NCBI GenBank assembly: GCA_016196035.1
Contig: JACPYM010000006.1
Span: forward strand, 1-64,000
Direction of reading: 5' to 3'
Length of the DNA: 64,000 nucleotides
Source of the DNA: Acidobacteriota bacterium
GTDB taxonomy: Bacteria; Acidobacteriota; Blastocatellia; RBC074
This document shows, one piece after another, positions 1 to 9,062 of this stretch. The position numbers were made by a program, and so were the translations under genes. Under the pieces are notes generated by a model. The model was given only the letters and a program-made list of their open reading frames with translations, was not told the origin of the DNA and searched no databases. Position 1 is the stretch's first letter. The number at the start of each line of letters is the position of its first letter.

Positions 1-93
1 ACGGCGCGCAAGTTCCTGGGGGTGATCTACCGGACGCTGAAGAACAAATGGGTGTTCGCAGACTTCCCCCATTTCGTCCTCGCCGAGGGCTAA
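1..93 (+). CDS. C-terminal end of a probable IS110-family transposase (partial)
   Basis: Only the last 30 codons are inside the window; the frame is open from base 1 and stops at TAA 91-93. The residues (ARKFLGVIYRTLKNKWVF, then a short acidic tail) resemble the extreme C-terminus of IS110-type transposases, where an ARK-type helix precedes the stop. The assignment is by memory of the family and by a short stretch only. No catalytic DEDD or serine motif can be checked here. If correct, the window starts at the edge of a mobile element. Confidence 0.45.
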   Translation, partial: TARKFLGVIYRTLKNKWVFADFPHFVLAEG

Positions 94-134
94 CAACCAC
101 CTCGGAGTAGACAACTCATCATAGGAGAAGCGTT

Positions 135-458
135 ATGTCTAAACCAGCCGTCGCAACCAAGCGCAAAGTGCAACCCAAAATTGTGGTGCTGGATGTCCCG
201 CCGCCGAAGCAAGGCAGGCGAAAACATCCTGAACTGCCGCCCATTACCACACATCCCGAACGGCTCGGTGGCACGCCAACGATTGCGGGCACTCGCTTAC
301 CCGTCACGACGTTGCTGGATTATTTGATGGAAGGCGCAACGATCCAGGAATTCGTGGACGATTTCGGCGCGGTCTCATTGGCGGATGCCGAGGCGGTGTT
401 GCAACAACTCAAAAATGCTTTGGCAACTGGCTGGCTGGCGGAGCAAGTGGAGCAGTGA
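135..458 (+). CDS. DUF433 domain protein, antitoxin-like
   Basis: This 107-residue protein has a basic, disordered N-terminus (residues 1-35) and a DUF433 domain from about residue 40. The signature is seen around HPERLGGTPTIAGTRLPV and the following segment (YLMEGATIQEFVDDF). DUF433 is a small winged-helix-like domain commonly encoded just upstream of DUF5615 or PIN-like genes, where it acts as the presumed antitoxin and autorepressor. The ATG at 135 follows AGGAG. The stop TGA (456-458) overlaps the next ATG by one base, so the pair is translationally coupled. Function is inferred from family and context. Confidence 0.8.
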   Translation: MSKPAVATKRKVQPKIVVLDVPPPKQGRRKHPELPPITTHPERLGGTPTIAGTRLPVTTLLDYLMEGATIQEFVDDFGAVSLADAEAVLQQLKNALATGWLAEQVEQ

Positions 459-829
459 TGCGAAAAGCCATCCTTTTTGACACTGGCGTGCCGCGTCCGC
501 TACGCCGGTTACTGTTGCCGCATCGCGTTACCACAACACAGGAACTGGCTTGGGAAGAATTGAAAAACGGCAACTTGCTGAAGGTCGCGCAAGCGGATTT
601 CGACGTACTCATTTCCACTGACGCCAACATCAAATATCAGCAACGGCTGGATGAGTTCGATATTGCCCTCATCATCTTGCGCGCCTTTCGTATCTCGCTC
701 AAATCTCTCACACCACTCGTTCCGCAATTGCTCACACTGCTGGAAACAATAGAAGCCGGGCAGGTCATTTATCTATACGCCGATGCGTCGCTCATGCAAA
801 AAGATCAACGCAAAGGCCAACGAAAATAA
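458..829 (+). CDS. DUF5615 (PIN-like) protein, toxin-like partner
   Basis: This 123-residue protein has the DUF5615 layout: an early Asp (LFDTGVP), the strand-turn FDVLISTDANI near residues 47-57 and a C-terminal helix. DUF5615 proteins are PIN-like predicted nucleases paired with DUF433 proteins. The expected early motif is usually LLDENLP; here it reads LFDTGVP, keeping the Asp but losing the Glu. The ATG at 458 overlaps the upstream stop (TGATG), which decides this start over the GTG at 455. A toxin role is inference, since many such pairs are uncharacterised. Confidence 0.75.
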   Translation: MRKAILFDTGVPRPLRRLLLPHRVTTTQELAWEELKNGNLLKVAQADFDVLISTDANIKYQQRLDEFDIALIILRAFRISLKSLTPLVPQLLTLLETIEAGQVIYLYADASLMQKDQRKGQRK

Positions 830-834
830 GCGCG

Positions 835-1629
835 ATGTTTATTGATTCCCACGCCCATCTCGACGTACCCAACTACGACGCTGACCGTGCCGAGGTCATC
901 GCACGCGCGCAGGCCACCGGGGTCGAATTGATGTTGGAAATCGCGGGCAGCGATGTGGGCAAAGGTTCGCTCCCCAATGGCTTAAAACTGGCCGAAGAGT
1001 ATCCGTTCATTTACGCGGCGGTCGGGCTGCATCCGCACGAAGCCAGTTTGTATGACGAAGCGTTGGAAGCCGAATTGCTCAGTGCCGCACAACATCCCAA
1101 AGTCATCGGCTGGGGTGAAATCGGGCTGGATTACCATTACGACCACAGCCCGCGCGAGGTGCAGCGGCGCGTCTTTGCCCGGCAGTTGGAACTGGCGCGG
1201 AAAATGCAACTGCCTGCGATCATCCACACACGCGAAGCCGAGGACGACACAATTGCCATTTTGCAGGAACACTGGGCGCAAGGCTGCGGCGCGGAAATCG
1301 GCGGCATCATCCATTGTTTCACCAGCACGCAGGCGCTGGCTGCTGCGGCGCTGGCAATGGGCTTTTCCATTTCGTTTTCGGGCGTCGTGACGTTCAAAGC
1401 GGCGGATGAATTGCGCGCCGTGGCCCAGAGCGTGCCGCTTGACCGATTGTTGATCGAGACCGATTGCCCATTTCTCGCACCCGTGCCGCATCGGGGTAAG
1501 CGGAATGAACCGGCCTTTGTGATTGAGACGGCGCGGAAGCTGGCCGAATTGAAGGACGTGACAGTGGAAGAGATTGCCCAGGTCACGACGGCCAATTTCA
1601 AACGGCTTTTCAAATTGCCAAGCGAATGA
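835..1629 (+). CDS. tatD: TatD family metal-dependent deoxyribonuclease
   Basis: This 264-residue protein is full length for the TatD/YcfH family of TIM-barrel metallohydrolases. Visible metal ligands are H6 and H8 (DSHAHLD), E95 (WGEIGLDYHYD), H131 (IIHTREA), H160 (IIHCFTS) and D210 (LIETDCPFLAP). The family has Mg-dependent 3'-5' exonuclease activity on DNA and acts in the cytoplasm. It begins 5 bases after the preceding stop, so it may be co-transcribed with the DUF433/DUF5615 pair by chance of position. Its exact substrate among YcfH, YjjV and TatD cannot be told from sequence alone. Confidence 0.93.
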   Translation: MFIDSHAHLDVPNYDADRAEVIARAQATGVELMLEIAGSDVGKGSLPNGLKLAEEYPFIYAAVGLHPHEASLYDEALEAELLSAAQHPKVIGWGEIGLDYHYDHSPREVQRRVFARQLELARKMQLPAIIHTREAEDDTIAILQEHWAQGCGAEIGGIIHCFTSTQALAAAALAMGFSISFSGVVTFKAADELRAVAQSVPLDRLLIETDCPFLAPVPHRGKRNEPAFVIETARKLAELKDVTVEEIAQVTTANFKRLFKLPSE

Positions 1630-1908
1630 CGCGGTTTGGCAAAATGCCAGCCGATTGACATTCCGCAGGGTGCAAGGTACAAATCTGCCCCTGCCCGTAC
1701 ACACTCAAATTCAGCAATACATTGTTGAAGATGGTTCCGCGAAAAACCGTTTTCGACGGCTCGCGGCGGTGGTTTACGGCGCTTTGGCAAGTGTGGCTGG
1801 TGACGGATAGCAGGTTATTTTACAGGGCAAAATTAAGTTGACCGGGGCAGGCGGGGACGGCGCACCAATTGCAGTCTGGCCCAGTTGAAGAGATTCGCAG
1901 TTTTATTT

Positions 1909-2409
1909 ATGGCGCAGCAAAATACCTTCGACATCACTTCCAAGATTGACCACGCCGAAGTCGTGAATGCGATTCAGCAGGCGCTGAAAGAAGTGCAGAC
2001 GCGCTTCGATTTCAAAGACAGCAAAAGCAACATTGAAACCGAAAACAAAGACGCGATCATTCTGACTTCGGATGATGAGTACCGGCTGAATAGCCTGAAC
2101 GACATCCTGCAAGGCAAGTTCGTCAAGCGCGGTGTGCCCTTGAAAGGGCTGACTTACGGCAAGGTCGAACAGGCCTTGGGTGGCACAGTGCGCCAGCGCA
2201 TCACGCTGCAACAGGGCATTCCGCAAGAGAAAGCCAAAGAGATCGTCAGGCAAATCAAGGATTCCAAGCTCAAAGTGCAAGCTTCGATTCAGGGCGATCT
2301 GGTGCGTGTCGCGGGCAAAGACCGCGATGTGCTGCAACAAGTGATGGCGCTGTTGCGCAATCACGATTTCGGGATTGATATGCAGTTCGGCAATTACCGG
2401 ACGACCTAA
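1909..2409 (+). CDS. yajQ: YajQ family nucleotide-binding protein
   Basis: This 166-residue protein matches the YajQ/UPF0234 family end to end. The N-terminus begins MAQQNTFDITSKID, followed by FDFKDSK, and the C-terminus ends in DFGIDMQFGNYRTT. The family has two ferredoxin-like domains and binds nucleotides; a Xanthomonas member binds cyclic di-GMP. I chose the ATG at 1909 because family proteins start right before this conserved segment; the frame is open further up to a TTG at 1885. It sits 18 bases before the prenyl synthase gene. Cytoplasmic. Confidence 0.92.
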   Translation: MAQQNTFDITSKIDHAEVVNAIQQALKEVQTRFDFKDSKSNIETENKDAIILTSDDEYRLNSLNDILQGKFVKRGVPLKGLTYGKVEQALGGTVRQRITLQQGIPQEKAKEIVRQIKDSKLKVQASIQGDLVRVAGKDRDVLQQVMALLRNHDFGIDMQFGNYRTT

Positions 2410-2427
2410 GCGCCGCTTTTACTGATT

Positions 2428-3444
2428 ATGCTAAACATCGTCTCTGCCCCGGCAAAAATAAAGGCCAAGATCACCGCCAAACAAATCTTCCGCTTGATCG
2501 AAAGCGATTTGGCAGCGGTCGAAGACGAATTCGAGCGGCAGGCGCGTTCCAACATCCAAATCATCTCGCATATTGGGCATTATCTGCACCGCACCGGCGG
2601 CAAGCGCGTGCGCCCGGCCTTGCTCATCCTCGCCACCAAAATCTTTGGCGAAGAGCTGGACGGCAACATCATCGAGATGGCCGCTGTGATGGAGTTTTTG
2701 CACACGGCGACGCTGGTGCACGACGACATCATTGACGGCGCCGAGGTGCGGCGCGGCCATCAAACCGTGGCTTCGCAATGGGGCAATCATAAAGCCGTGC
2801 TGATGGGCGATTGGCTGTATATGTCGGCCTACGAAACGGCGTTGCGCCAACGCAACCTGGAAATCCTGGACGTGCTGACCGAGGCCACGCGCAAGATGAC
2901 CGAAGGCGAACTGATTCAACTAACGCTGCTCGGCAACATGCGCATCAGCGAAGAGCAGCATCTGGACATCGTGCGGCGCAAGACGGCGTTCCTGTTCAGC
3001 GCCAGTTGCCGCATCGGCGGCATTTTGCGCGGCGCGAGCGAGTTGGAAAAAGTCGCGCTGGCCGATTACGGTTTGAACCTCGGCATCGCCTTCCAACTGA
3101 TTGACGACCTGCTGGATTTCACCTCTGATGTCGAACAGTTGGGCAAACCCGTGCTAAGCGATTTGCGCGAAGGCAAAGTCACGCTGCCCTTGATCCGCCT
3201 GTTGCGGCATCAACCCGAATGCGCCGCTTTGGTCAACGCTGCGATGCACGCCGAACCGGGTTGCACGGATCAGGCCGAAGCCGTCCTGGCATTGCTCAAA
3301 CGCCACGGCGAATTGGAAGTCGCGCGCAACGAAGCCATCACTTACATCCAGCGTGCGCAAACCGCCTTGACCGTGTTGCCTGACAACACCTATCGCCGCG
3401 CGCTTGCGGATGTTGCTCAATTCATCATTGAGCGTGACCGTTAG
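2428..3444 (+). CDS. All-trans polyprenyl diphosphate synthase
   Basis: This 338-residue protein carries the two Asp-rich motifs of trans-isoprenyl diphosphate synthases: DDIID at residues 99-103 and DDLLD at 226-230. GGKRVRP lies at about 57-63. Such enzymes condense isopentenyl diphosphate onto an allylic primer to make the long chains used for quinones (octaprenyl or heptaprenyl synthase types). No bulky aromatic block is evident just before the first motif, which fits a long-chain product. Product length is inference. Follows yajQ by 18 bases. Confidence 0.9.
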   Translation: MLNIVSAPAKIKAKITAKQIFRLIESDLAAVEDEFERQARSNIQIISHIGHYLHRTGGKRVRPALLILATKIFGEELDGNIIEMAAVMEFLHTATLVHDDIIDGAEVRRGHQTVASQWGNHKAVLMGDWLYMSAYETALRQRNLEILDVLTEATRKMTEGELIQLTLLGNMRISEEQHLDIVRRKTAFLFSASCRIGGILRGASELEKVALADYGLNLGIAFQLIDDLLDFTSDVEQLGKPVLSDLREGKVTLPLIRLLRHQPECAALVNAAMHAEPGCTDQAEAVLALLKRHGELEVARNEAITYIQRAQTALTVLPDNTYRRALADVAQFIIERDR

Positions 3445-3544
3445 GGCCAAATATGTCGTATCCGACTTCTTGCTGTTGAAAACTTCGCTTCCTTTTCGCT
3501 GGCTCAGTTTGTCTTTGTTCAACTTCCGCTAAAAAATTTTCGAT

Positions 3545-3579
3545 TAAGCATGTTTTTACTCCGGCTAAGCATGTTTTTA
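3545..3579. repeat. Direct repeat, 14 bp with 21-bp period
   Basis: The 14-mer TAAGCATGTTTTTA occurs perfectly at 3545-3558 and 3566-3579. The spacing is two helical turns. It lies about 80 bases upstream of the winged-helix protein gene, in the otherwise empty interval 3445-3660. A tandem operator is possible but not shown. Confidence 0.6.
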
Positions 3580-3660
3580 TTTGCGAAAGTCATGAGTGAT
3601 GAAGATAATGCCGTTGCTTTCTTCAACTCTTTCTGGTCTGCAACTTAATTGGCAATCGCT

Positions 3661-4278
3661 ATGATGGAAGATACGGCGCTGGCTACACTCCAACGGTCTT
3701 TGAGTGAGGCACGCGAAGCCAAACGCAAGATTCAAACCCGGTTGATCGAGATCGAGACCGAGGCGACGACCTTACGTTCGCAATTGTCCTCGTTTGACAT
3801 CATCATCGAACAAACCGAAGCCGCCTTACGGCGCGTGCTGTTCCCCAGCGATGCGCACCTTGATCGGCCCGTACCGCCGACACCCTCGCGGCCAACACCG
3901 CCACCCTATGCCGATCACAGTGCAATGGAACGCATGCTCGCCGAGCGCACCTTGATGGAGCGTTATGATGCGGCGGTGCTACAGGCCTCGGACTTTGAGG
4001 CTGAGATCGTCAAACTTCAGCAAAGCGAAAAGAACGGCAACGTCCGCTTTAACGACTTCCGTATTCCCCAGGCCGCCACCATCGTTTTACGCGAAGCCAA
4101 TGGCTCGCTGCACGTCAGTGAAATTTACCGCCGGATGAATGATGGCGGCTTTGAATTCCGCGGCCAGCATCAACTGATCACGCTGGCCGTGAGCTTGAGC
4201 CGCAGCAAGCGCTTTCGCAAAGTCGCCCCCGGCACCTTTGAACTCGTGCCTGAAGCAGAAGCCGGTCGCGTGGCTTAA
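3661..4278 (+). CDS. Coiled-coil plus winged-helix (HARE/HB1-like) protein
   Basis: About 205 residues. Residues 1-70 form a charged, Leu-rich coiled coil, followed by a Pro-rich linker (PVPPTPSRPTPPPYAD). The last 70 residues read as a winged helix of the HARE/HB1 type (ATIVLREANGSLHVSEIYRRM, then a basic stretch and KVAPGTFEL), a fold usually linked to DNA-associated regulatory proteins. I chose the ATG at 3661 because a TAA lies just before the only upstream alternative, a TTG at 3649. No clear Shine-Dalgarno is seen. Partner and role are unknown. Confidence 0.65.
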   Translation: MMEDTALATLQRSLSEAREAKRKIQTRLIEIETEATTLRSQLSSFDIIIEQTEAALRRVLFPSDAHLDRPVPPTPSRPTPPPYADHSAMERMLAERTLMERYDAAVLQASDFEAEIVKLQQSEKNGNVRFNDFRIPQAATIVLREANGSLHVSEIYRRMNDGGFEFRGQHQLITLAVSLSRSKRFRKVAPGTFELVPEAEAGRVA

Positions 4279-4314
4279 CACACGTGTTCTCTCCTCCAAC
4301 CCAAGCCGCATCCC

Positions 4315-4884
4315 ATGCCCGATCCGCACGAAATCGAAGTCAAGCTGCGTTACGACAGCGTCGCGCCGCTTGAACGCGCGGGCTTGCAACTCACGCTCGA
4401 AACGCCACGCCATTTTGAAGACAACTGGTTGCTCGACACCGCCGCGCGCCAATTGAGCCAGCGCGCCGCCATCCTGCGTGTGCGGCAAGTGAACGGCACG
4501 GGCACGCTCACCTTCAAAGAAAGAGCCGCGCCCGATGCCGCCGCCACGCAATTCAAAGCGCGCGTCGAAATCGAGACCCCCATCGGCGACCCGGCCAGCA
4601 CCCTGGCGCTTTTGGGGCGACTCGGCTACCGCCAATGGTTCCGCTACCAAAAATACCGCACCGTATATCGCGCCGGCTTGCCGAGCGGGGCTGAGTTACA
4701 TGTTATGTTCGATGAAACACCGTTGGGCAATTTCATCGAACTGGAAGGCGCCGAAGAAGCCCTTGCCGAAGCCGTGCAACGGCTGGGCGTGCGGCGTGCA
4801 GAATACATTTTGGAAAGTTACCTGGCGCTGCAAATCAACGTCTGCCGCGCCTTGGGCCGCGAATTGGAAGACATGATTTTCTGA
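4315..4884 (+). CDS. CYTH domain protein (class IV adenylate cyclase / triphosphatase family)
   Basis: This 189-residue protein begins with the family signature E6-x-E8-x-K10 (EIEVKL), continues with basic residues in strands (AAILRVRQ, TFKERA, YQKYRTVY) and ends with an acidic strand (FIELEGAEE). CYTH proteins form a tunnel fold that binds triphosphates. Members include CyaB adenylate cyclases, thiamine triphosphatases and inorganic triphosphatases, and sequence alone does not separate these. The stop codon (4882-4884) lies inside a heptanucleotide repeat that fills the gap to the next gene. Confidence 0.85.
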   Translation: MPDPHEIEVKLRYDSVAPLERAGLQLTLETPRHFEDNWLLDTAARQLSQRAAILRVRQVNGTGTLTFKERAAPDAAATQFKARVEIETPIGDPASTLALLGRLGYRQWFRYQKYRTVYRAGLPSGAELHVMFDETPLGNFIELEGAEEALAEAVQRLGVRRAEYILESYLALQINVCRALGRELEDMIF

Positions 4885-4904
4885 CCACTGACCGCTGACC
4901 ACTG
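4881..4904. repeat. Heptanucleotide tandem repeat, 3.4 units
   Basis: Units CTGACCA, CTGACCG and CTGACCA are followed by CTG. The array overlaps the stop codon of the CYTH gene and ends three bases before the next ATG (4908). It is one of several heptamer arrays in the window. Confidence 0.8.
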
Positions 4905-4907
4905 TTT

Positions 4908-5960
4908 ATGAAAGCAATGATCCTCGCCGCTGGTTTCGGCACACGTTTATGGCCGCTGACCATCGGCAGAACCAAACCGGCAATTCCCTTCCTCAACCGC
5001 CCGTTGATCGCCTTCACGATTGATTATCTGAAGCAGTTCGGCTGCGACGAAATCATCATCAATTTGCATCACGAACCCGACTCCGTGCGCACCCAAATCG
5101 GCGACGGCTCGCAATTCGGCGTGCGCATCCATTACGCCGTCGAAGAGCCGGAAATTCTGGGCACTTCAGGCGCGCTCGACAACGTGCGCGAACAACTCGA
5201 AAACGACACCTTCCTCGTCGTCAACGGCAAGATCATCACCGACATTGATCTGGCGGCGGCGCTGCAAACACATCGTGAAAAGCAGGCGCTCGCCACACTG
5301 GTGCTGCGTCCCAACCCCAAACGCGAACGCTTCAGCGAAGTGCTTGTGACTGCCGATGACCGCATCGAGAAATTCGCGGGCTTCCCCCAGGCCTCAGACC
5401 TCAGACCTCCGACCTCCGACCTCAGACCCCAGACTTCAGGCCTCGAAACCCAGAACCCAGAACTTAGAACTCTGAACCCAGAACCGCCCTTAATGTTCAC
5501 CGGCATTCACATCCTCGACCCCAAGATTTTCGAATTCATTCCGCGCGGCGTCTTTTCTGACTCGGTGCGCGATGTCTATCCGCCCGCAATGGCCGCAGGC
5601 AAAGTGATCGCCGCGCACGTCGCCGCGCAAGGTTCGTGGTACGAGCTAAGCACGCTCGAACGCTATTGGGCGATTAGCCAGGAATTTTTGCGGCGTGAGG
5701 GAAGCGATGTGGTCATGGACGAAGGCTGCCAGATTGACCCCGGCGCGCAAGTCAGCGGTTCGATCCTTTGGCAACGTGTGCGCGTCGAACGTGGCGCGCG
5801 GCTGACCGATTGCGTCATCGGCGATGACGTCGTCATTCCCGCCGGAGCTGAATTTCAGCGCGCGGTGATCGTGCGCGCCGCCCTCGCCGCCCATCAGCCA
5901 CCGCCCGAAAAAGCCCAGCGCGGCGTGGTCGTCGGCGACAATCTTGTCGTGCCTTTCTGA
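4908..5960 (+). CDS. Sugar nucleotidyltransferase with C-terminal hexapeptide region
   Basis: This 350-residue protein starts with the nucleotidyltransferase signature [13 protein letters not shown] (residues 6-18) and KPAIPF. The acidic catalytic region reads [13 protein letters not shown], where family members usually have a GD pair. The C-terminal third has left-handed beta-helix-like hexapeptides ([25 protein letters not shown]). Relatives include mannose-1-phosphate guanylyltransferases and MurU. Residues about 162-192 are translated from a heptanucleotide repeat array and form a Pro/Ser-rich 7-residue repeat absent from relatives. The kinase at 9376 could supply a sugar 1-phosphate. Confidence 0.85.
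   Translation: MKAMILAAGFGTRLWPLTIGRTKPAIPFLNRPLIAFTIDYLKQFGCDEIIINLHHEPDSVRTQIGDGSQFGVRIHYAVEEPEILGTSGALDNVREQLENDTFLVVNGKIITDIDLAAALQTHREKQALATLVLRPNPKRERFSEVLVTADDRIEKFAGFPQASDLRPPTSDLRPQTSGLETQNPELRTLNPEPPLMFTGIHILDPKIFEFIPRGVFSDSVRDVYPPAMAAGKVIAAHVAAQGSWYELSTLERYWAISQEFLRREGSDVVMDEGCQIDPGAQVSGSILWQRVRVERGARLTDCVIGDDVVIPAGAEFQRAVIVRAALAAHQPPPEKAQRGVVVGDNLVVPF
5392..5482. repeat. Heptanucleotide repeat array inside a coding region, 13 units
   Basis: Thirteen consecutive 7-mers run without gaps: five variants of CCTCAGA, then CCCCAGA, CTTCAGG, CCTCGAA and four ACCCAGA-like units, with ACTTAGA and ACTCTGA among them. Read in the gene's frame, the array encodes a 7-residue repeat ([14 protein letters not shown]). 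No stop arises, so the host gene stays open. Confidence 0.9.
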
Positions 5961-6154
5961 GAGTGCTACCATCCGCCCCGCCTCGTTACAGCAAAGAAAA
6001 AAGCCCCGCAGATTGAAACTCAGATCACCCATTTCTAAACACATACTCGTGCCCTAGCCCCAAGTTACGGTTCACTCAGACCTGATCTTTTCGGCTCCAC
6101 AGCAATCAATTCGGCCTGGCGCAAAGGCCCTCATTTGCCCCGACGGTAACGCGC

Positions 6155-9031
6155 GTGTTCAAACGTCTGGCGCTCATTTCGGTGCTGGTCTTGCTGCCTG
6201 TGGTCTATTTCCTTCCGGCGGTGTTGGGCAGGGTGGGTGTCCTGGATGGAGATGGCTGGCAGTACGCGCTAGGTCTGCGCCTGTTGGCGGCGCAGATGGC
6301 GAGTTCCGGCGAGTTGCCGTTGTGGAACCCGTATATCTTCGGTGGCATGCCTTTCCTGGCGACGGTGCAAGTCGGCGCGCTCAATCCGTTGAACTGGCTC
6401 TTCGCCAGTTTCGCGCCGGACAGGGCAGCCGTGTTGATGTTGCTCGCCTGTTTCCAATTGGCCTTGAGCGGCACGTATCTGTATGCCCGCAGCCTGCAAT
6501 TGAAGCGCGCCGCCGCGCTAGTCGCGGGACTGATCTTCGCCTTCGGCGGATTCATGGTCGCGCACATCGAACACACCGTCATTATCGCCGCCGCCGTTTG
6601 GCTGCCCTGGTTGTTGCTGGCAGTCGAACGGTTGTATGAACAACCCAGTTGGCGCTGGATTGCGTTGGGCGCGCTGTTCATCGCCTTGCAAATCGGCGCG
6701 GGTCATCCGCAACCGGCGTTTTATGCGCTGGTCACCGTGGGTGCTTACGCGCTCTTCACTTTGGTCGTGCGCGTCACGCCGGAACGCCGCTGGCAATTCG
6801 CCGCCGCCATCGCGCTGGTCGCCTGCTTTGGCTTACTGCTCGCCGCGCCGCTCTGGCTGCCCGCGCTGGAACTGGCGCGGCAAGGGGAACGCGCGCAGAT
6901 CAGCTATGAATTCTTCGGCTCCTTCGCCCTGCCGCCGCGCCGTTTGCTGGCGTTGGTCTTCCCGTATTTCTTCGGCGGTTACGGGCTGGGGCCGTATCGC
7001 GTGCCGGTCTGGGATGCGTGGTGGGAAAGCAAATGGCTGTGCGGTTACGGCGGCCTGCTTGGGTTGTTGCTCAGCTTCGTTGCGCTGAGCCGGGCACGGC
7101 GGCAACCATTGGTTTGGTTTTGGAGCGGAACGGCAGTCGTGGCGCTGGCGCTGGCGCTCGGCCCGCATTTGCCATTCGATCTGAATTATCTGCTGTATCG
7201 CCTGCCCGGCTTCAACCTGTTCCGCTGTTCGTATCGAAACCTCTTCGAATTTAGCTTTGCGTTGGCCGTGCTGGCGGGCCTCGGCCTAAACAGTCTGGCG
7301 CAGATGAAAATGAAATGTGCGCTCATCAGCATACGTCACAGCGCGTTGGCGTTAACCGCGCTGGTGACAGGCACCGCGTTGGTCTATCGCCTGTATGCCG
7401 GGCGCTTGGGAACGCCTGCGCTGCTGCCCGCCCAGGCCGGCTCGCTCGCCAATGCCGAAGCCCTGTTGCCGATGCTCTTTTGCGGGTTGAGCATCGTTGC
7501 GCTCTGGCTTTATGCGCGGCGGCGCACGGCTTGGGCCGCCGCTGGTTTGGTCACGGTGCTTTTGCTTGATCTGGCTTCGTTCGGCTCGTTCTCTTACTGG
7601 CGCTTGCTCGATCCCAATCTGGTGGCGCGACTGGCCGATCCACCGACGGTCGCGTTCATCAAAGCGCGCGAAGCTGACTTGAACGCCTTCCGCACGGTGA
7701 GTCAGTCAAAAGGCGGCGATCCCGATTTGCTGAATAGCGCCAACGTTTCGATCCCGCGCGGCTTGCAGATTGTCAACGGCTACGACCCGCTGCGGCTGCC
7801 GCGTTTCGCCGACCTCGCGGGCCAGGTAGACATGTTCGGCGTCGTGCAGGATTTGAATATCTACGCGCCAGCAGCGCAGGGTTTGAACCTGCTCAACACG
7901 AAATACCTGCTCTGGGAACGTGGCAGCCCCGACCTCAAACACGGTGAAGTAGGCTTCAGTTACAACGAACTGGGGTTGCAATTCAGCGCAAACACCAAAG
8001 CGGAATTCACCACGAACGGCGCACCCGCCACCGAACTCGCCATCGTCTCGCTCTTGAGCGACGCCGCCCCACTCACCGACGGCACGCCCGTGCTGAAAAT
8101 CAAATTGCACACCACGGCGGGCCACGTCATCGAGCGCGAATTACAAGCCGGACGCGACACCGCCGAATGGGCCTATGACCGGGCTGATGTGCGCGACGCC
8201 ATCCGTCACCAACGCGCCACCACCGTCGAGAGCGCCCCGGCAGCCCCAAATGGAGGCTTTCAAAGTCATCGCTATCTGGCCCGGCTTAGCTTTGAACGCA
8301 GCGACATCATACGCATCGAATTGGCATCCGCACTTACCCGCGCGCACCTATTACTCGCCCGCGCTTCGCTGTATGACGCGGGCACGGGCCTCTCAACGCC
8401 GCTCGAGCGGGTGACGCTGGCCCCGGAACGCTGGCGCAAATTGGCGAGTTTTGGCGTGGTGGATGTTTACGAAAACCGCCAAGCCCTGCCGCGCGCCTGG
8501 CTCGTGCCGCAAATCAGCGTGCTGCCACGGGCAGAAATCCTACGCGCCATTCAAACCGGCAACCTTCCCAACGGCACAAACTTCAACCCGGCGGACTTGG
8601 CACTGTTGGAAGCCGAAGACACGCCGACAATCTCTGCGTTGCCCGCAACCACGGCAACGACTGGCGTCCACGTCACGCATTACAGTCCGCAACGCATCGA
8701 ACTGGACGTGCGCAATTCGCAACCCGCCTTTCTGGTGCTCAGCGAAATGTATTACCCCGGTTGGGAAGCCGAAATGGATGGCAATCCCGTCGCCATCCAA
8801 CGCGCGGATCACACGTTGCGCGGCATCTGGCTTCCGCCCGGCGCGCAACGTGTCGTTTTCAATTATCGTCTCCCGTTCTTTCGCGCCGGTGTCTTGGCCG
8901 CCGCCATCGGCATCTCGCTCTTGCTCGCCGGAGCGCTCTTCAACCGTCGCAAGACAGCCCGGCTGCCCTTGTCCGACCAACTCCATCCGCTGCCCATTGG
9001 CAACGAAAGTATGCCGCGCCCGCTCGTTTGA
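6155..9031 (+). CDS. YfhO family multi-pass membrane protein
   Basis: This 958-residue protein has about a dozen hydrophobic segments in residues 5-470, then a large soluble domain and one last membrane helix near residue 925. The early DGDGWQ, LPLWNPYIFGGMPF and the late SEMYYPGWEAEMDG are hallmarks of the YfhO family, a GT-C-like glycosyltransferase group that modifies cell-envelope polymers in Firmicutes. It starts with GTG at 6155 and no in-frame start lies closer upstream. It sits between a nucleotidyltransferase and a sugar kinase, which fits a glycan role; the substrate is unknown. Confidence 0.85.
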   Translation: MFKRLALISVLVLLPVVYFLPAVLGRVGVLDGDGWQYALGLRLLAAQMASSGELPLWNPYIFGGMPFLATVQVGALNPLNWLFASFAPDRAAVLMLLACFQLALSGTYLYARSLQLKRAAALVAGLIFAFGGFMVAHIEHTVIIAAAVWLPWLLLAVERLYEQPSWRWIALGALFIALQIGAGHPQPAFYALVTVGAYALFTLVVRVTPERRWQFAAAIALVACFGLLLAAPLWLPALELARQGERAQISYEFFGSFALPPRRLLALVFPYFFGGYGLGPYRVPVWDAWWESKWLCGYGGLLGLLLSFVALSRARRQPLVWFWSGTAVVALALALGPHLPFDLNYLLYRLPGFNLFRCSYRNLFEFSFALAVLAGLGLNSLAQMKMKCALISIRHSALALTALVTGTALVYRLYAGRLGTPALLPAQAGSLANAEALLPMLFCGLSIVALWLYARRRTAWAAAGLVTVLLLDLASFGSFSYWRLLDPNLVARLADPPTVAFIKAREADLNAFRTVSQSKGGDPDLLNSANVSIPRGLQIVNGYDPLRLPRFADLAGQVDMFGVVQDLNIYAPAAQGLNLLNTKYLLWERGSPDLKHGEVGFSYNELGLQFSANTKAEFTTNGAPATELAIVSLLSDAAPLTDGTPVLKIKLHTTAGHVIERELQAGRDTAEWAYDRADVRDAIRHQRATTVESAPAAPNGGFQSHRYLARLSFERSDIIRIELASALTRAHLLLARASLYDAGTGLSTPLERVTLAPERWRKLASFGVVDVYENRQALPRAWLVPQISVLPRAEILRAIQTGNLPNGTNFNPADLALLEAEDTPTISALPATTATTGVHVTHYSPQRIELDVRNSQPAFLVLSEMYYPGWEAEMDGNPVAIQRADHTLRGIWLPPGAQRVVFNYRLPFFRAGVLAAAIGISLLLAGALFNRRKTARLPLSDQLHPLPIGNESMPRPLV

Positions 9032-9062
9032 ACCGTTTCAGTTTTCGTCGCAACTTGACGGC

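Noticed and set aside
5392-5482. CRISPR array
   Set aside because: The repeats are 7 bases long with no spacers, and no cas genes are present in the window.
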